A DNA stretch of 33,983 bases, taken from positions 289,380,028 through 289,414,010 of the forward strand of contig JBOZIK010000001.1 of assembly GCA_051453625.1 (NCBI GenBank), in the 5' to 3' direction. Positions 11,087-21,613 of the stretch are shown piece after piece. This DNA comes from Welwitschia mirabilis (Eukaryota > Gnetophyta > Gnetopsida > Welwitschiales). A program made the translations under genes and the position numbers. The notes below the pieces were generated by a model, which did no database searches, was not told where the DNA came from, and saw only the letters and a program-made list of their open reading frames with translations. The number at the start of each line of letters is the position of its first letter. Position 1 is the stretch's first letter.

Positions 11087-12195
11087 TGTTCATCTATCAT
11101 AATGTATATCACAAATCATTATAACTTGTAATATGTACATGACACACACTATCATAAGATTAAACAACCCAAATTGTTGTATCCATGTTGAAGTACTCAA
11201 ACACATTTAAAAGTTTATTTATTTAAAGAAAAAGTGAGCATAAAATTATTTTTGGTATTTTCATCTTTAAGAAATTAAAATAGACAATGTAAAGAATGAG
11301 ACAAATGCAATGGAAATGAAAGTGTAGTATAATGAAAATGCAAATCCTAAATTCAATTAACTAAAAATTTTACCAACTTGTTATCCTTCAAGTTGATCCT
11401 CATACTTTTTATTAATATCAAATCTAATCTACTAAGAGTATTATGTTTACACCAACATAAAGTATGAGGAAGAGAAGATATATAATTTAAGAAAGATATA
11501 CACTTTATTAACTTTAACAAAATGCACCTTAATGCATCAACTTACAAGGAATAAATCCTTAATGGAGGAGACATAATCCAACACCAAGATCAATCTTCTC
11601 ACAAGTAGATGCTTCTCCTTTTACAAATTACTCCTTATGTTAAAAATAATTTATTTCCCAAAAAAATAGAGAAATGGAAGGCCTAAGGAAGTATTTATAG
11701 GTCTTTGAATGGGTGGTAGTCAAATAGGAATGAATGATAGTAGGCTATAAGATCCATCATCAAATTTTTATATAAGATGATTTTGCATCTATTTTCTCAA
11801 GATGCTTTGTTGTCTTTTCTTTGAGAAACTTATCATTTTTTTCCTTCAAGATTTTTTATCATCTTTGTACTCAAGATACTTTGTTATCTTTTTCCTCAAG
11901 GTGTTTCATCATCTTTTCCATCATTTAGATGATCATATAACTATTATTAAAATCATTTGTAATTGTTCACTAATGTTCCATCATGTCAAAATTTTCTCCT
12001 TAGTTTGTCTAAGATGGCCATCTAGATGAGTTTTTCCAAAAGCTTCAAGAATCATCCATTTTAATCATAAATTTTTTCTAATCCTTTTCTTTAATCCTTT
12101 ACATCATAAATTTATCAATTTAGCCATTAAAACTATTGAAAGTACTTAAAATTAAACTTCAAATCACCATCAAATATGACCAATTTGGCCATGCA
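11087..12195 (-). repeat. LTR R2 (5' LTR of the Tat/Athila-like element), about 1.1 kb
   Basis: The left edge is TG next to the primer site; the right edge is ...GGCCATGCA (TGCATGGCC on the minus strand), aligned with the LTR starts of R1, R3, R4 and R5. Internal blocks shared with R3 and R5 include ACACACTATCATAAG (about 11143), GGAGACATAATCCAACACC (about 11566) and TATTTATAGGTCTTTG (about 11692). A 25-32 base pyrimidine-rich tandem array lies at about 11790-11925. Confidence 0.75.
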
Positions 12196-12660
12196 GTAAT
12201 CCTCACCAAGGCTATAAGTAAAGCCATTCTTTCCATTATGCAAGGTTAAGCTTTTTATACTTTGGTTTGTGATTTTACAAAATTATATAAAAAAAAAATT
12301 GCTTTAGAAACTTTGCTTGAGTTTGATTATTCTATCATTTAGTAGTTTTATATTTATTTTTTGTTTATATTAATCATAAATAAGACCATCTATATGATTT
12401 TGATGATTGGGCCTTCTACACTTCTATTTCTTATGTTTAATAAAGTCTTTAAAACCCACTTTATATAATCTGGGTAATTGAGGGTTTGTTTACACCTACA
12501 TCTTGCATGTAATGGAGTTTGATAGGTCTATGCTATATAATTCTAGTTATTAAGGTTTTATGCACTTTTACACCTCAAATCTAGTGAATTAAATAATTCA
12601 TGTGCTTTTATTTTTATTATTTAGTTTTTACCTAACATTGCAATAGCTATTGTTTTTACT
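12196..12660. other. Unassigned AT-rich stretch
   Basis: No R-family similarity continues past 12195. A pyrimidine-rich end ACTTCAG at 12659-12665 looks like a splice acceptor in front of the gag fragment, but there is no matching donor to support it. Confidence 0.35.
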
Positions 12661-13130
12661 TCAGGAAATTAGAGAGAACATTAAAGATAGATTATTTGAG
12701 TATAGACAAACCAATAAGCCTAGATTTAATTCACATAAATAAAAGTTATATCAAGTGTGATCTTTCATGATTTATTATAAAATTATCATAGTATTGAGTT
12801 TGAAGACCTTCTTGACAATAATTAATTTCATCCTCTACATAATTTGTAAATAATTATTAAAAATGATATCCCTTCTTCAAATTGATCTTTTCATCTAGTT
12901 AGTCCTGCTTTAAATAATAAAATGACTACTTTAAGCATACTTAATGCATCATTAAAAGACTTGTTATTAAATAGAATGAATAGATGCAATAATCCAATAA
13001 GCTTACAAAATGGTAAGGACATCAAAATTTGTAATCTATCTATGTGTCCTACATTCCATGGTCATGATAATGAAAACCCTTATAGTCATCTTATTAAAAT
13101 TGAATAAATCATCAAAAATTTGGGGGAAAA
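12661..13130 (+). pseudogene. Plus-strand gypsy gag N-terminal fragment
   Basis: The plus-strand frame 12922-13107 encodes 61 residues ending MCPTFHGHDNENPYSHLIKI, then a TAA, then IIKNLG. Tat/Athila gags contain the same pattern: LPxFxG-ENPYxHLxEF followed by a short helix. Codons before it (SLKDLLLNRM) are consistent with the upstream gag region. Coding similarity starts near 12660 with several stops and ends near 13130. It has the opposite orientation to the neighbouring elements, so it belongs to another, deleted insertion. No LTR or primer site for it was found. Confidence 0.55.
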
Positions 13131-13381
13131 GAGATGTAATCACTAAGAAATTTCTAACAAGTTTTACTAACTAATAAGTAAAAATGATGATGTACATCTT
13201 TATTAATGTTAAAATGTTTTCATGCCTAAAATCTATGTTTTACAGATTAGTTAGTAAATATTTGTGATTATTTAAATTAATATATTAGCAAGCTAGTAGG
13301 TTACTATATATTATTATTAACATTGGGATGTGAATCATGTGTTTTTATTTTTCAGTTAATAATATTCAATGATAACCTATA
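13131..13381. other. Nothing recognised
   Basis: AT-rich filler between the gag fragment and LTR R3. The left edge of R3 may lie within the last 40 bases. Confidence 0.35.
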
Positions 13382-13816
13382 ATGTTAGTCTCTAACATAC
13401 ACAAAACACACTAGTATAAGAAGTTATACCAAATGTCATACTTTAAAGAGGAATTCTAGGCAAGAAGCTACAAGATTACTTTGAGAAGATATTTTTCTTA
13501 TTTTTTGATTAAGAAAAGAAAAAGTAAATAGCAATTCAATGTAAATGCAATGAGGGAAATGAAATGGAAGAGAGATTCATATGAAATTAATGCAAGATAA
13601 ATGCAGGTTTTAACCATTCAATCAGCCTATTATCACTTTGGTTGATTCTTATAATCTATATCAATCACAAATAGCTATCATTTATTGCAACTAACATAAA
13701 CTATAAGTAAGATTAAAATAAAAAAATTCAAAGAATACTTTAGTCAATACCTTTATTAATCAAAATGTCCACATCCTCTTACAAAAATAAAGATTCTTAA
13801 TAAAGGAGACATAGCC
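13382..13816 (-). repeat. LTR R3, left part (split by the chromovirus)
   Basis: It aligns with R5 from ACACAAAACACACTAGTATAAG (13398) and with R2, and runs to GGAGACATAGCC, where the chromovirus LTR begins. The alignment resumes at 26770 (CAACACCAAGAAATC). In the uninterrupted copies R5 (about 30664-30690) and R2 (about 11566-11590) the same words are contiguous. Confidence 0.75.
13812..13816. repeat. Left target-site duplication TAGCC of the chromovirus
   Basis: The same five bases occur at 26765-26769, immediately outside the right LTR. A 5 bp duplication is the normal size for Ty3/gypsy integration, and uninterrupted related sites exist in R2 and R5. Confidence 0.88.
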
Positions 13817-14890
13817 TGTAATGTCCCATTTTACTATTTCTAGATCATTTTACTTAAAAGAAACATTTTAAAATAATATGCTAGGATATAAAGAAATAAT
13901 AAGAAATAATTTAGAGAGAAACAAGATTTTATTATTAATAGTAGCAGATTACATTTCACATCATTAGCAAATAGCCTTAAACTAGTGATTGTAGGTAAAG
14001 ATGTGGACTATAATCTTAGTGCCCCTCCTAGGACCCTTNNNNNNNNNNNNNNNNNNNNNNNNNNNNNNNNNNNNNNNNNNNNNNNNNNNNNNNNNNNNNN
14101 NNNNNNNNNNNNNNNNNNNNNNNNNNNNNNNNNNNNNNNNNNNNNNNNNNNNNNNNNNNNNNNNNNNNNNNNNNNNNNNNNNNNNNNNNNNNNNNNNNNN
14201 NNNNNNNNNNNNNNNNNNNNNNNNNNNNNNNNNNNNNNNNNNNNNNNNNNNNNNNNNNNNNNNNNNNNNNNNNNNNNNNNNNNNNNNNNNNNNNNNNNNN
14301 NNNNNNNNNNNNNNNNNNNNNNNNNNNNNNNNNNNNNNNNNNNNNNNNNNNNNNNNNNNNNNNNNNNNNNNNNNNNNNNNNNNNNNNNNNNNNNNNNNNN
14401 NNNNNNNNNNNNNNNNNNNNNNNNNNNNNNNNNNNNNNNNNNNNNNNNNNNNNNNNNNNNNNNNNNNNNNNNNNNNNNNNNNNNNNNNNNNNNNNNNNNN
14501 NNNNNNNNNNNNNNNNNNNNNNNNNNNNNNNNNNNNNNNNNNNNNNNNNNNNNNNNNNNNNNNNNNNNNNNNNNNNNNNNNNNNNNNNNNNNNNNNNNNN
14601 NNNNNNNNNNNNNNNNNNNNNNNNNNNNNNNNNNNNNNNNNNNNNNNTAGGTAAAGATGTGGACTACAATCTTAGTGCCCCTCCTGGGACCCTTAAGGAT
14701 CAACCAAGGTTGTCATCTGTTTTTTACCACCTAGTATATCCACCTCCACCTAAAATCATAGCTTATATTACATAATGAAGGGACACATCTTTACATATCT
14801 TGGGTCATGCCCATACATATCTCTTGTTAATCATACTTTATTAAGGCTTAACATGCATCATTAAATAATTAGTGATTTTGGAACATTACA
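13817..14890 (-). repeat. Chromovirus 3' LTR with a 609 N gap
   Basis: Bounded by TGTAATGTCCC and GAACATTACA on the plus strand. The 47 bases before the gap (13992-14038) recur after it (14648-14694) with two transitions. Removing the gap and one copy gives 418 bases, against 417 for the other LTR, so the gap is an unmerged overlap. Confidence 0.9.
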
Positions 14891-14904
14891 TTCCTTCTCT
14901 CTTA
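14891..14904 (-). promoter_or_regulatory. Polypurine tract of the chromovirus
   Basis: The minus strand reads TAAGAGAGAAGGAA directly before the 3' LTR start TGTAATG. This is the expected place for the plus-strand DNA primer in reverse transcription. Confidence 0.8.
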
Positions 14905-15089
14905 GGAATCATGCTTGTCCTCGAGTATGGCCTCTCCTTGTCCTGTATTATTTCTAAGTCCATGCTTCTCTGAATTATTTTCTGTAGGATGTACAAGACA
15001 TATCAGACAAGAAGAGATATTATTTAATTATAGATACAAATAAAATATATAATAAAAAATGGTATATCAAACTTTGTTATTATTAAAAA

Positions 15090-15208
15090 GTTTAGAAAAG
15101 GTTTTCTTCTTGTACTTCCTATTTCCCCATGTTTCTTGATTACAATGGATCCATTGAATAAGCACTCTATTTATCCTTTTATTTCTTAATTACCTAGATC
15201 TGGTACTT
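15090..15208 (-). pseudogene. Chromodomain relic at the pol C-terminus
   Basis: The minus strand reads LRNKRINRVLIQW, then ETWGNRKY, matching the chromodomain core of plant chromoviruses (R-RNK-I--VLVQWK, then EEATWED-). The three aromatic/Trp positions are partly kept: W of VLIQW and W of ETW. In living elements this module binds histone marks or chromatin and guides integration. It lies between the integrase C-terminal block and the polypurine tract, as in the family. A stop precedes LRNKR. The 254 N gap at 15209-15462 covers the link to integrase. Confidence 0.7.
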
Positions 15209-15571
15209 NNNNNNNNNNNNNNNNNNNNNNNNNNNNNNNNNNNNNNNNNNNNNNNNNNNNNNNNNNNNNNNNNNNNNNNNNNNNNNNNNNNNNNNNNNNN
15301 NNNNNNNNNNNNNNNNNNNNNNNNNNNNNNNNNNNNNNNNNNNNNNNNNNNNNNNNNNNNNNNNNNNNNNNNNNNNNNNNNNNNNNNNNNNNNNNNNNNN
15401 NNNNNNNNNNNNNNNNNNNNNNNNNNNNNNNNNNNNNNNNNNNNNNNNNNNNNNNNNNNNNNTTCTAGTTTGATTCTTAATAGTACTTGTTCACCTATCT
15501 GAAATATATGGAGCTGATGCTTCTGATTGTAGTACTTACTTATATCGATCTTGTGTTACCTATAATTACTA

Positions 15572-16159
15572 TTTTATTTTATTAATCACTTCGTCCATCA
15601 TTTTGAATTCAAAGGGTGTTGTCTTTTGAAATCTTTGTGAAGGATATGACCATGTAATAAGTGTATAACAATTTTTGCCATACACTGCTTTGAATGGTGA
15701 ATACCAAATGGACGTCTAGAATATCTTAGTATAAGAAAATTTTGCCAAATATAGGTAGTTTTCCCATTGTTTGGGCTTACTTGCTACATAACATCTTAAG
15801 GTGTATTTTAATACANNNNNNNNNNNNNNNNNNNNNNNNNNNNNNNNNNNNNNNNNNNNNNNNNNNNNNNNNNNNNNNNNNNNNNNNNNNNNNNNNNNNN
15901 NNNNNNNNNNNNNNNTTTTATTTTATTAATCACTTCCTCCATCATTTTAAATTCAAAGGGTGTTGTCTTTTGAAATCTTTATGAAGGATATGACCATGTA
16001 ATAAGTGTATAACAATTTTTACCATACATTGCTTTGAATGGTGAATAGCAAATGGATGTTTAGAATATCTTAGTATAAGACAATTTTGCCAAATGTAGGT
16101 AGTTTTCCCATTGTTTAGGCTTACTTGCTACATAACATCTTAAAGTGTATTTTAATACA
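15572..16159. repeat. Direct duplication across the 15816-15915 gap (244 bases each)
   Basis: 15572-15815 and 15916-16159 have the same length and are nearly identical, with the 100 N gap between them. They are integrase sequence. It is probably an unmerged contig overlap rather than a genomic tandem duplication. Confidence 0.85.
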
Positions 16160-17542
16160 TGATTTATTCTTTCTATTTGACCATCTATTTCTGGGTAATA
16201 AGCATTGTTGAAATTGAGCTTGGTACCTAAGTGGTGAAAGAAGTTTTACCAAAATTTAGATAAGAATTTTGAATCTCGATTAGATACTATGACCTAAGGT
16301 GCATCATGTAGTCTGAAAACTTCCTGTATAAAACAAAGAGCTAGTTCTTTTATTATATTAGTACTTCAGATTATAATGAAGTGAGCCATCTTAGTTAACT
16401 TATCTATACAAACAAAAATTACATTATGTTGTTTATTAATGAGGGGTAACCTGGTGATAAAATCCATAGATATTTCTTCCCATTTCCATTGTAGTACTCC
16501 TAATGACTAAAGAAGTTCATTGGGCCTTCCTTAATCGATTTTCATCTATGGATATATAAGATAATTGTGGATATATTCCTTTAATATTGCCTTCATTTTG
16601 GAGTAAAAGAAGTATTTTTGCAATTAGTATTGGTTTCTAACAAATCTTCCAAATGTCCTGCATAAGGAACTTCATGTAGTTTAGACATTAGTTTCCTTCT
16701 CCATGGCCCTTATGGAATGCACGATTGTCTTTTCTTCAGAAGGAATCCATCCTGTGAGACCATGTAGGTGTCTACTTTTCTTCTTTTTCANNNNNNNNNN
16801 NNNNNNNNNNNNNNNNNNNNNNNNNNNNNNNNNNNNNNNNNNNNNNNNNNNNNNNNNNNNNNNNNNNNNNNNNNNNNNNNNNNNNNNNNNCATCTTAAGG
16901 TGTATTTTAATACATGATTTATTCTTTCTATTTGACCATCTATTTCTGGGTGATAAGTAGTGTTGAAATTGAGCTTGTTACCTAAGTGATAAAAGAAGTT
17001 TTACCAAAATTTAGATAAGAATTTTGAATCTCGATTAGATACTATAACCTGAAGTGCACCATGTAGTCTAAAAACTTCTTGTATAAAACGGAGAGCTATC
17101 TCTTCTACTGTATTAGTACTTTAGACTACAATGAAATGAGCCATCTTAGTTAACATGTCTACACAAATAAAAATTGCATCATGCTATTTGCTAGTAAGGG
17201 GTAACCTGGTGATGAAATCCATAGATATTTATTCTCATTTCCATTATGGTATTCCCTATGTTGAAGGAGTATAATGGGCCTTCCTTGGTCTATTTTCATT
17301 TGCTAGAATATAGGATAGTTGCAAATATATTCCTTTAATTTTACCTTCATTCTAGGCTAAAAGTAGTATTTTCGCAATTGGTGGTAATTTCTAACAAATT
17401 TCAGATGTCTTGCATAAGGAGCTTTATGTAGTTCAGACATTAGCTTTCTTATTCATGGGTCTTATGAGATGCACAGTCGTCTTTTCTTCAAAAGAAATCC
17501 ATCCCATAATATCATGTAGGTGTCTACTTCTCTTCCTTTTTA
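16136..17542. repeat. Direct duplication across the 16791-16890 gap (about 655 bases each)
   Basis: 16136-16790 and 16891-17542 align along their full length at about 90% identity, mostly transitions. Both have the same Asp to Asn change in the integrase. The first 24 bases after this gap also equal the last 24 bases before the previous gap (15792-15815), so the middle contig can be skipped without loss. Confidence 0.85.
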
Positions 17543-17599
17543 AACTTATTGGAATATATCTTTGAAGTATGAGTCTACTTTCAAAGAAGTTTTGAGGAA

Positions 17600-18110
17600 A
17601 TCAGCCAAGTCAGATGTGATAATGATAGCTAACATATACCACATCCTACTCAATGCATCTCTACTTTGTTCTCCTTTTTGGGGATGTACTACAACTTGAA
17701 ATTATATTCTACAAGTAACTCATTCCATCTTCTTTATCACATATTTAAAAGGGGTTATTTCTAAAAATGCTTCAAGCTTTTATGATTTATTTTAAGGAGG
17801 AATTCATTTCCTATAAGGTAATGCCTTCAAACTTTCAAGGCATGTACTATAGCTAATAGTTTCAAGTCATGTATGGGGTAATTCTTTTCATGCTGGTTCA
17901 ATTTTTATGATTCATAAGCAATTACCTAATCATCATGGCTAAGTACAACTTTTATTTCCTTAATAGAAGCATCTATGGTGACTATAAATAGTTTGCTTGT
18001 GTCTACAATCTTGAGGACTAGTGTAGTTGTGAGTAGAAACTTTAATCTAAGAAATGCCTCCTTGCATTTATCATCTAAGTAGAATGTATTTTTTGCTTTA
18101 ATCAAATCTA
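17600..18110 (-). pseudogene. Chromovirus RNase H relic
   Basis: RNase H removes the RNA strand during cDNA synthesis. The minus strand reads NYPIHDLKLLAIVHALKV, then after a TGA RHYLIGNEFLLKI-H-SL (about 17780-17880). This matches the chromovirus block NY--HD-ELLAIV-ALK-WRHYL-G. The TGA replaces the Trp codon TGG. Upstream IAYES-KLNQHE fits PIAY-SRKL---E. Downstream W-ELL-EYNF and the Glu/Asn-rich IPKKENKVEM correspond to RW---L--YDF---Y-PGK-N--AD. The stops are decay. Confidence 0.82.
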
Positions 18111-18179
18111 TTAATGATGCTACAATTTGAGAAAATCTTGAAATAAATTTCTAGTAGAAGCCAGCCAATCCTAAGGAAC

Positions 18180-18930
18180 TTTGTATTGAGTGGCATCCTT
18201 TAATTCTAGACATTTCCTTATGGCTTAAACTTTGGCTGGGCCTATTGTAATCCCTTTACTAGAGATGATATATCCCAAATAACTAATTTTTATTTTGAAT
18301 AATTCGCATTTGCTTAATTTGGTCTTGAATTTAGGCTTGGAGAAAACTTGTAGCACTTTTCTCAAATGTGTAATATGATCATCCTAAGTTTTAGAATATA
18401 TTAGGATATCATATAAAAAGATAGCCATAAATTTATCTAAGTACAGTCAAAAAACATCATTCATTAAACCAATAAAAGTGGCTGGGGCATTTGTTAAATC
18501 TAAAGGTATTATTATGAATTCGTCATATTCATATCTTTTCTAAAAATAATCTTATAGATGTCTTCATCCTTGATATGAATTTGATAGTAGCTAGATTTTA
18601 ATTTGATCTTTGAAAAGTACTTGGCTTCTTGTAACTGGTCTAATAGGTCATCAATCCATGGTAAAAGGTATCTATTTTTTTATGGTTAGTTTATTGAGTT
18701 TTCTATAGTTAATGTAGAGTTATAAGGTATCATTCTTATTTTTGACAAATAATACTAGCCTCCATGATGACACACTAGGATTAATTTTGCCTTCCAATAG
18801 TAACTGTTTGATTTGTAACTTCAATTCTCTTAATTCTATCACTGAGAAAAGATAAGATGCTCTAGCTATTGGATATGCTCTAAGAATCAAATCGGTTGCA
18901 TGCTATGTTTTTCTCTTTGATGGGAGCATT
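18180..18930 (-). pseudogene. Chromovirus reverse transcriptase relic, catalytic Asps changed
   Basis: RT copies element RNA into DNA. Minus strand blocks: [20 protein letters not shown] (about 18560-18625) corresponds to KIDL-SGYHQI, with the catalytic Asp now Lys. [15 protein letters not shown] and GLMNDVF (about 18445-18530) match MPFGLTNAPATF--LMN-VF. AIFLYDILIYSKT (about 18387-18425) matches the FLDDILIYSKT box, with the first Asp of the pair changed to Tyr (codon at 18411-18413). After a TAG, DDH continues the family pattern. Upstream parts (about 18640-18930) fit the palm and finger region poorly but in order. The enzyme is certainly dead. Confidence 0.9.
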
Positions 18931-19300
18931 TTCAAATCTTCAAATACATCTAAGAATTCCTTCAGTTCTTCTAGTATATACAGGTTTTTTTTTAATGATC
19001 TTCTGCTTTTACTAAGAAAATGAACACCTATTTCTTTTNNNNNNNNNNNNNNNNNNNNNNNNNNNNNNNNNNNNNNNNNNNNNNNNNNNNNNNNNNNNNN
19101 NNNNNNNNNNNNNNNNNNNNNNNNNNNNNNNNNNNNNNNNNNNNNNNNNNNNNNNNNNNNNNNNNNNNNNNNNNNNNNNNNNNNNNNNNNNNNNNNNNNN
19201 NNNNNNNNNNNNNNNNNNNNNNNNNNNNNNNNNNNNNNNNNNNNNNNNNNNNNNNNNNNNNNNNNNNNNNNNNNNNNNNNNNNNNNNNNNNNNNNNNNNN

Positions 19301-20685
19301 ATTACCTCTTGCAACTCCTATTATGAACTCTCATTCTTTGAAATAGGGGATATTTAGTTTATAAAATAAAGATGGTGAAAGAAGATTACATAATGCACCA
19401 CTATCAACCAAAAATAAAACAACAAAAGATAAATATGACAACCTAATTCTAAAATGGAATATTAATTATGAATTATACTTATTTAAATGGCTACATAGAT
19501 GTGTTTGGATGGCATCGAATGATTCTGAAGAAGTTAAGGCTTATTGTGTTAAAGAATATTTATTGCTTATGCTTTATAAGGATAGTTCCTAGCTATGTGA
19601 CCTTGCTTGTGGCACTCATGGCAAGTTAGGTTGGTTTTGTATGACTCCCTTCCTAGTAGTGCAGCTAAAGGAGGTTATTTATCTCCTTGGTGTGATTAAT
19701 CTATCCATCTATTCTCTTGTCCTAAGAGATAGTACCTTGTCTTTCAATAGATATCCTCTTTAGATTTGATTTCCAAAGTATGAAGGACACTTTTAAGTTT
19801 GGATNNNNNNNNNNNNNNNNNNNNNNNNNNNNNNNNNNNNNNNNNNNNNNNNNNNNNNNNNNNNNNNNNNNNNNNNNNNNNNNNNNNNNNNNNNNNNNNN
19901 NNNNAACTATTTCTTTTTTACAACTTTAGCAATTTATTTGGGTGAGGTTAAAAAGATCTCCTTATTCTTTTCCTCCCCTTGAAAAACTTATTTAGAAAAT
20001 GAATGGAATAGTCTTAATGTTCTATGGTAGAAGTTAATTTGAACATTATATCAAAATAAGAAAGGAATTCCTAGAATGGCATGGTATTTCCCAATTTAAA
20101 AAACATAAAACTTATGCCTAAATTATAAATCATGAAAGGTAAAGGAAATGAGAGCAGCAGTTCCATCTTGTATAAGAACATTACCTCTTGCAACTCCTAT
20201 TGTAGACTCTCATTCTTTGAAATAGGGGATATTTAGTTTATAAAATAAAGATGATGAAAGAAGATTACATAATGCACCACTATCAACCAAAAATAAAACA
20301 ATAAAAGACAAATATGACAACCTAATTCTAAGATGGAATATTAATTATGAATTACACTTATTTAAATGGCTACATAGATGCATTTGGATGGCATGGAATG
20401 ATTCTGAAGAAGTTAAGGCTGATTGTGTTGAAGAATATTTATTACTCATGCTTTATAAGGATAGTTCCTAGCTATGTGGCCTTGCTTGTGGCACTCATGG
20501 CAAGTTAGGTTGGTTTTGTATGACTCCCTTTCTAGTAGTGCAGCTAAAGGAGGTTGTTTATCTCCTTGGTGTGATTAATCTATCCATCTATTCTCTTGTC
20601 CTTAGAGATAGTACCTTGTCTTTCAATAGGTATCCTCTTTAGATTTGATTTCCAAAGTATGAAGGATACTTTTAAGTTTGGATGA
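19301..20685. repeat. Duplicated gag-protease segment (19301-19804 and 20183-20685)
   Basis: Both copies contain zinc knuckle and protease and are almost identical, mostly differing by transitions. The contig that starts at 19905 begins with ACTATTTCTTTT, close to the end of the contig at 19038, so contig 19301-19804 seems to be an extra copy placed between two pieces that already meet. The gaps are 19039-19300 and 19805-19904. Confidence 0.8.
20183..20340 (-). pseudogene. Chromovirus aspartic protease
   Basis: The minus strand reads FLVDSGALCNLLSPSLFYKL; the catalytic DSG is at 20276-20284 and is intact. The usual chromovirus block is LIDSGAT-NFI. The second copy has DSG at 19397-19405. The protease cleaves the gag-pol polyprotein. 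It lies after the gag knuckle and before RT, as expected for the family. Only the first part is clear; the flap region cannot be traced. Confidence 0.82.
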
Positions 20686-21300
20686 TAAGGTTCCAATGAA
20701 GCTATTAATCAACTGCTTCTCTGAAAATTTCTTTTGATATTTCATGAGGTACTAGAAGTCTAACTAATGTTCATCTAAGGACATTTTCCTAGATGTAGGC
20801 ACTGGAATTCCACCATTTGGTCTTTAACAAAATCCTCTAAAATGAACTTTCTCTTAAATTCTTTAACAAATATATCCCACGGTATCCTGTGTGGGTGTTT
20901 TTATTGGTACCTAGACCACCATTCCTATGCGTTTCTTATGAGGAATGCAGCATCATATACACACCTGCATTCTGGAGGTATATTATGGAGGTTAAAATAG
21001 TTATCTAATTTATGGATCTAAAATATGGCTTCTTTACTTATGTCAGCTTTGTCTTCATAGGTTTTTATACGTATCATCTTGGTAAGCTCTTCTCCTTCTT
21101 ATTGTTCAATATTAGAATTGTTGGATTTTTTCATCAAGAAAGCTTGAAGATCGGCCTTTGTATTTAAAAGTTGCATCTGTATATCCTATAGGTTGACATC
21201 ATTAGTAGAAGTATGCTTTTCTAATGTAGAAGGCTGTTCTAAAAATGCCCTTTGAGTAGGTTCTGTGGGTCTTCTTCCAAGTGAGAAAGAAGGCTATCGA
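20461..21300 (-). pseudogene. Chromovirus gag with zinc knuckle
   Basis: The minus strand reads, in order, an N-terminal coil-like part (TKADLQAFLMKKSNNSNIEQ, about 21100-21165), IHKLDNYFNLHNIPPECR and AAFLIRNA-EWWSRYQ (about 20900-21030). Then come IPWDIFVKEFKRKFILEDF and VKDQMVEFQCL (about 20800-20890), and finally the knuckle CHECHKQGHIARNY (20461-20502). Gypsy gags show the same order: the --A--WW block, the TW--F--EF---F block, then CCHC. The last Cys of the knuckle is Tyr. Another knuckle copy is at 19582-19623. Stops and small shifts occur between blocks. Gag forms the particle and the knuckle binds RNA. Confidence 0.88.
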
Positions 21301-21613
21301 GCCTACTAACTAATTATGCTATGAGTGAATATTTTTAATGTGGCCTTCTAATACATCTATTTGTTCGTTAGCCCTGTGTTCCATGATATGCCAGTGGATT
21401 CAATGTTCTCTTAAACTCAATGTTCTAATGGTGCTTCTTTTTTATATTTTTACTACTGGCAGTTAGGGACCTATAACTATATGATAGTTATGAAAAATAG
21501 TTAGATAAAATAGTTTTAAGTAGTTACCATAACAACCTGCTTACATGACTAATAACTACTACTAGAAGCTTGTGTGTTATCATGTGTCTCAAGGATTGGT
21601 ATTAGGAATTCAA
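21301..21613. other. Stretch between gag and minisatellite, nothing recognised
   Basis: May include the gag start and leader. No motif could be assigned; G+C is slightly higher than in the neighbouring repeats. Confidence 0.4.

Larger units (their letters stand above)
4968..12195 (-). mobile_element. Decayed Ty3/gypsy element, Tat/Athila-like, minus strand (LTR R1 to LTR R2)
   Basis: Two related LTRs (R1 at left, R2 at right) bracket a gypsy integrase relic and a gag-end relic. A primer site of the TGGCGCCGTTG type abuts R2, so R2 is the 5' LTR and the element reads leftwards. A 1.7 kb non-coding spacer between integrase and 3' LTR is typical of the Tat/Athila group. Only about 1 kb, including a 100 N gap, separates gag end from integrase, so protease, RT and RNase H are deleted or unrecognisable. 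The LTRs share perhaps 70% identity by eye, so the copy is old, or R1 and R2 come from different insertions. Confidence 0.65.
15463..17590 (-). pseudogene. Chromovirus integrase (partly present in duplicate)
   Basis: Reading down the minus strand, MDFITRLPLINKQHN and CIDKLTKMAHF (about 16380-16470 and again about 17140-17225) carry the first Asp. VIVSNRDSKF replaces the usual VSDRD-RF, so the second catalytic Asp is Asn. GTKLNFNNAYYPEIDGQIER keeps the Glu, followed by INHVLKYTLRCYVASKPKQW. Further on come the block corresponding to EFAYN-S-----PF--VYG (about 15640-15760) and QIGEQVLLRIKLE (15463-15530). An HHCC-finger region precedes it (about 16560-16790 and 17340-17560). Two gaps split it; the segment 15916-16790 repeats sequence on both sides and is probably redundant. 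Confidence 0.9.

Noticed and set aside
11802-12029. A 75-codon plus-strand frame rich in Phe and Leu
   Set aside because: It is produced by the pyrimidine-rich tandem array in LTR R2, and R1 does not keep it.
13985-14703. Long open frames on both strands over 13985-14703, and similar ones at 19012-19346, 22336-22923, 25015-25365 and 25790-26287
   Set aside because: They are open only because they run through N bases; the real bases at their ends are LTR, pol or leader sequence.
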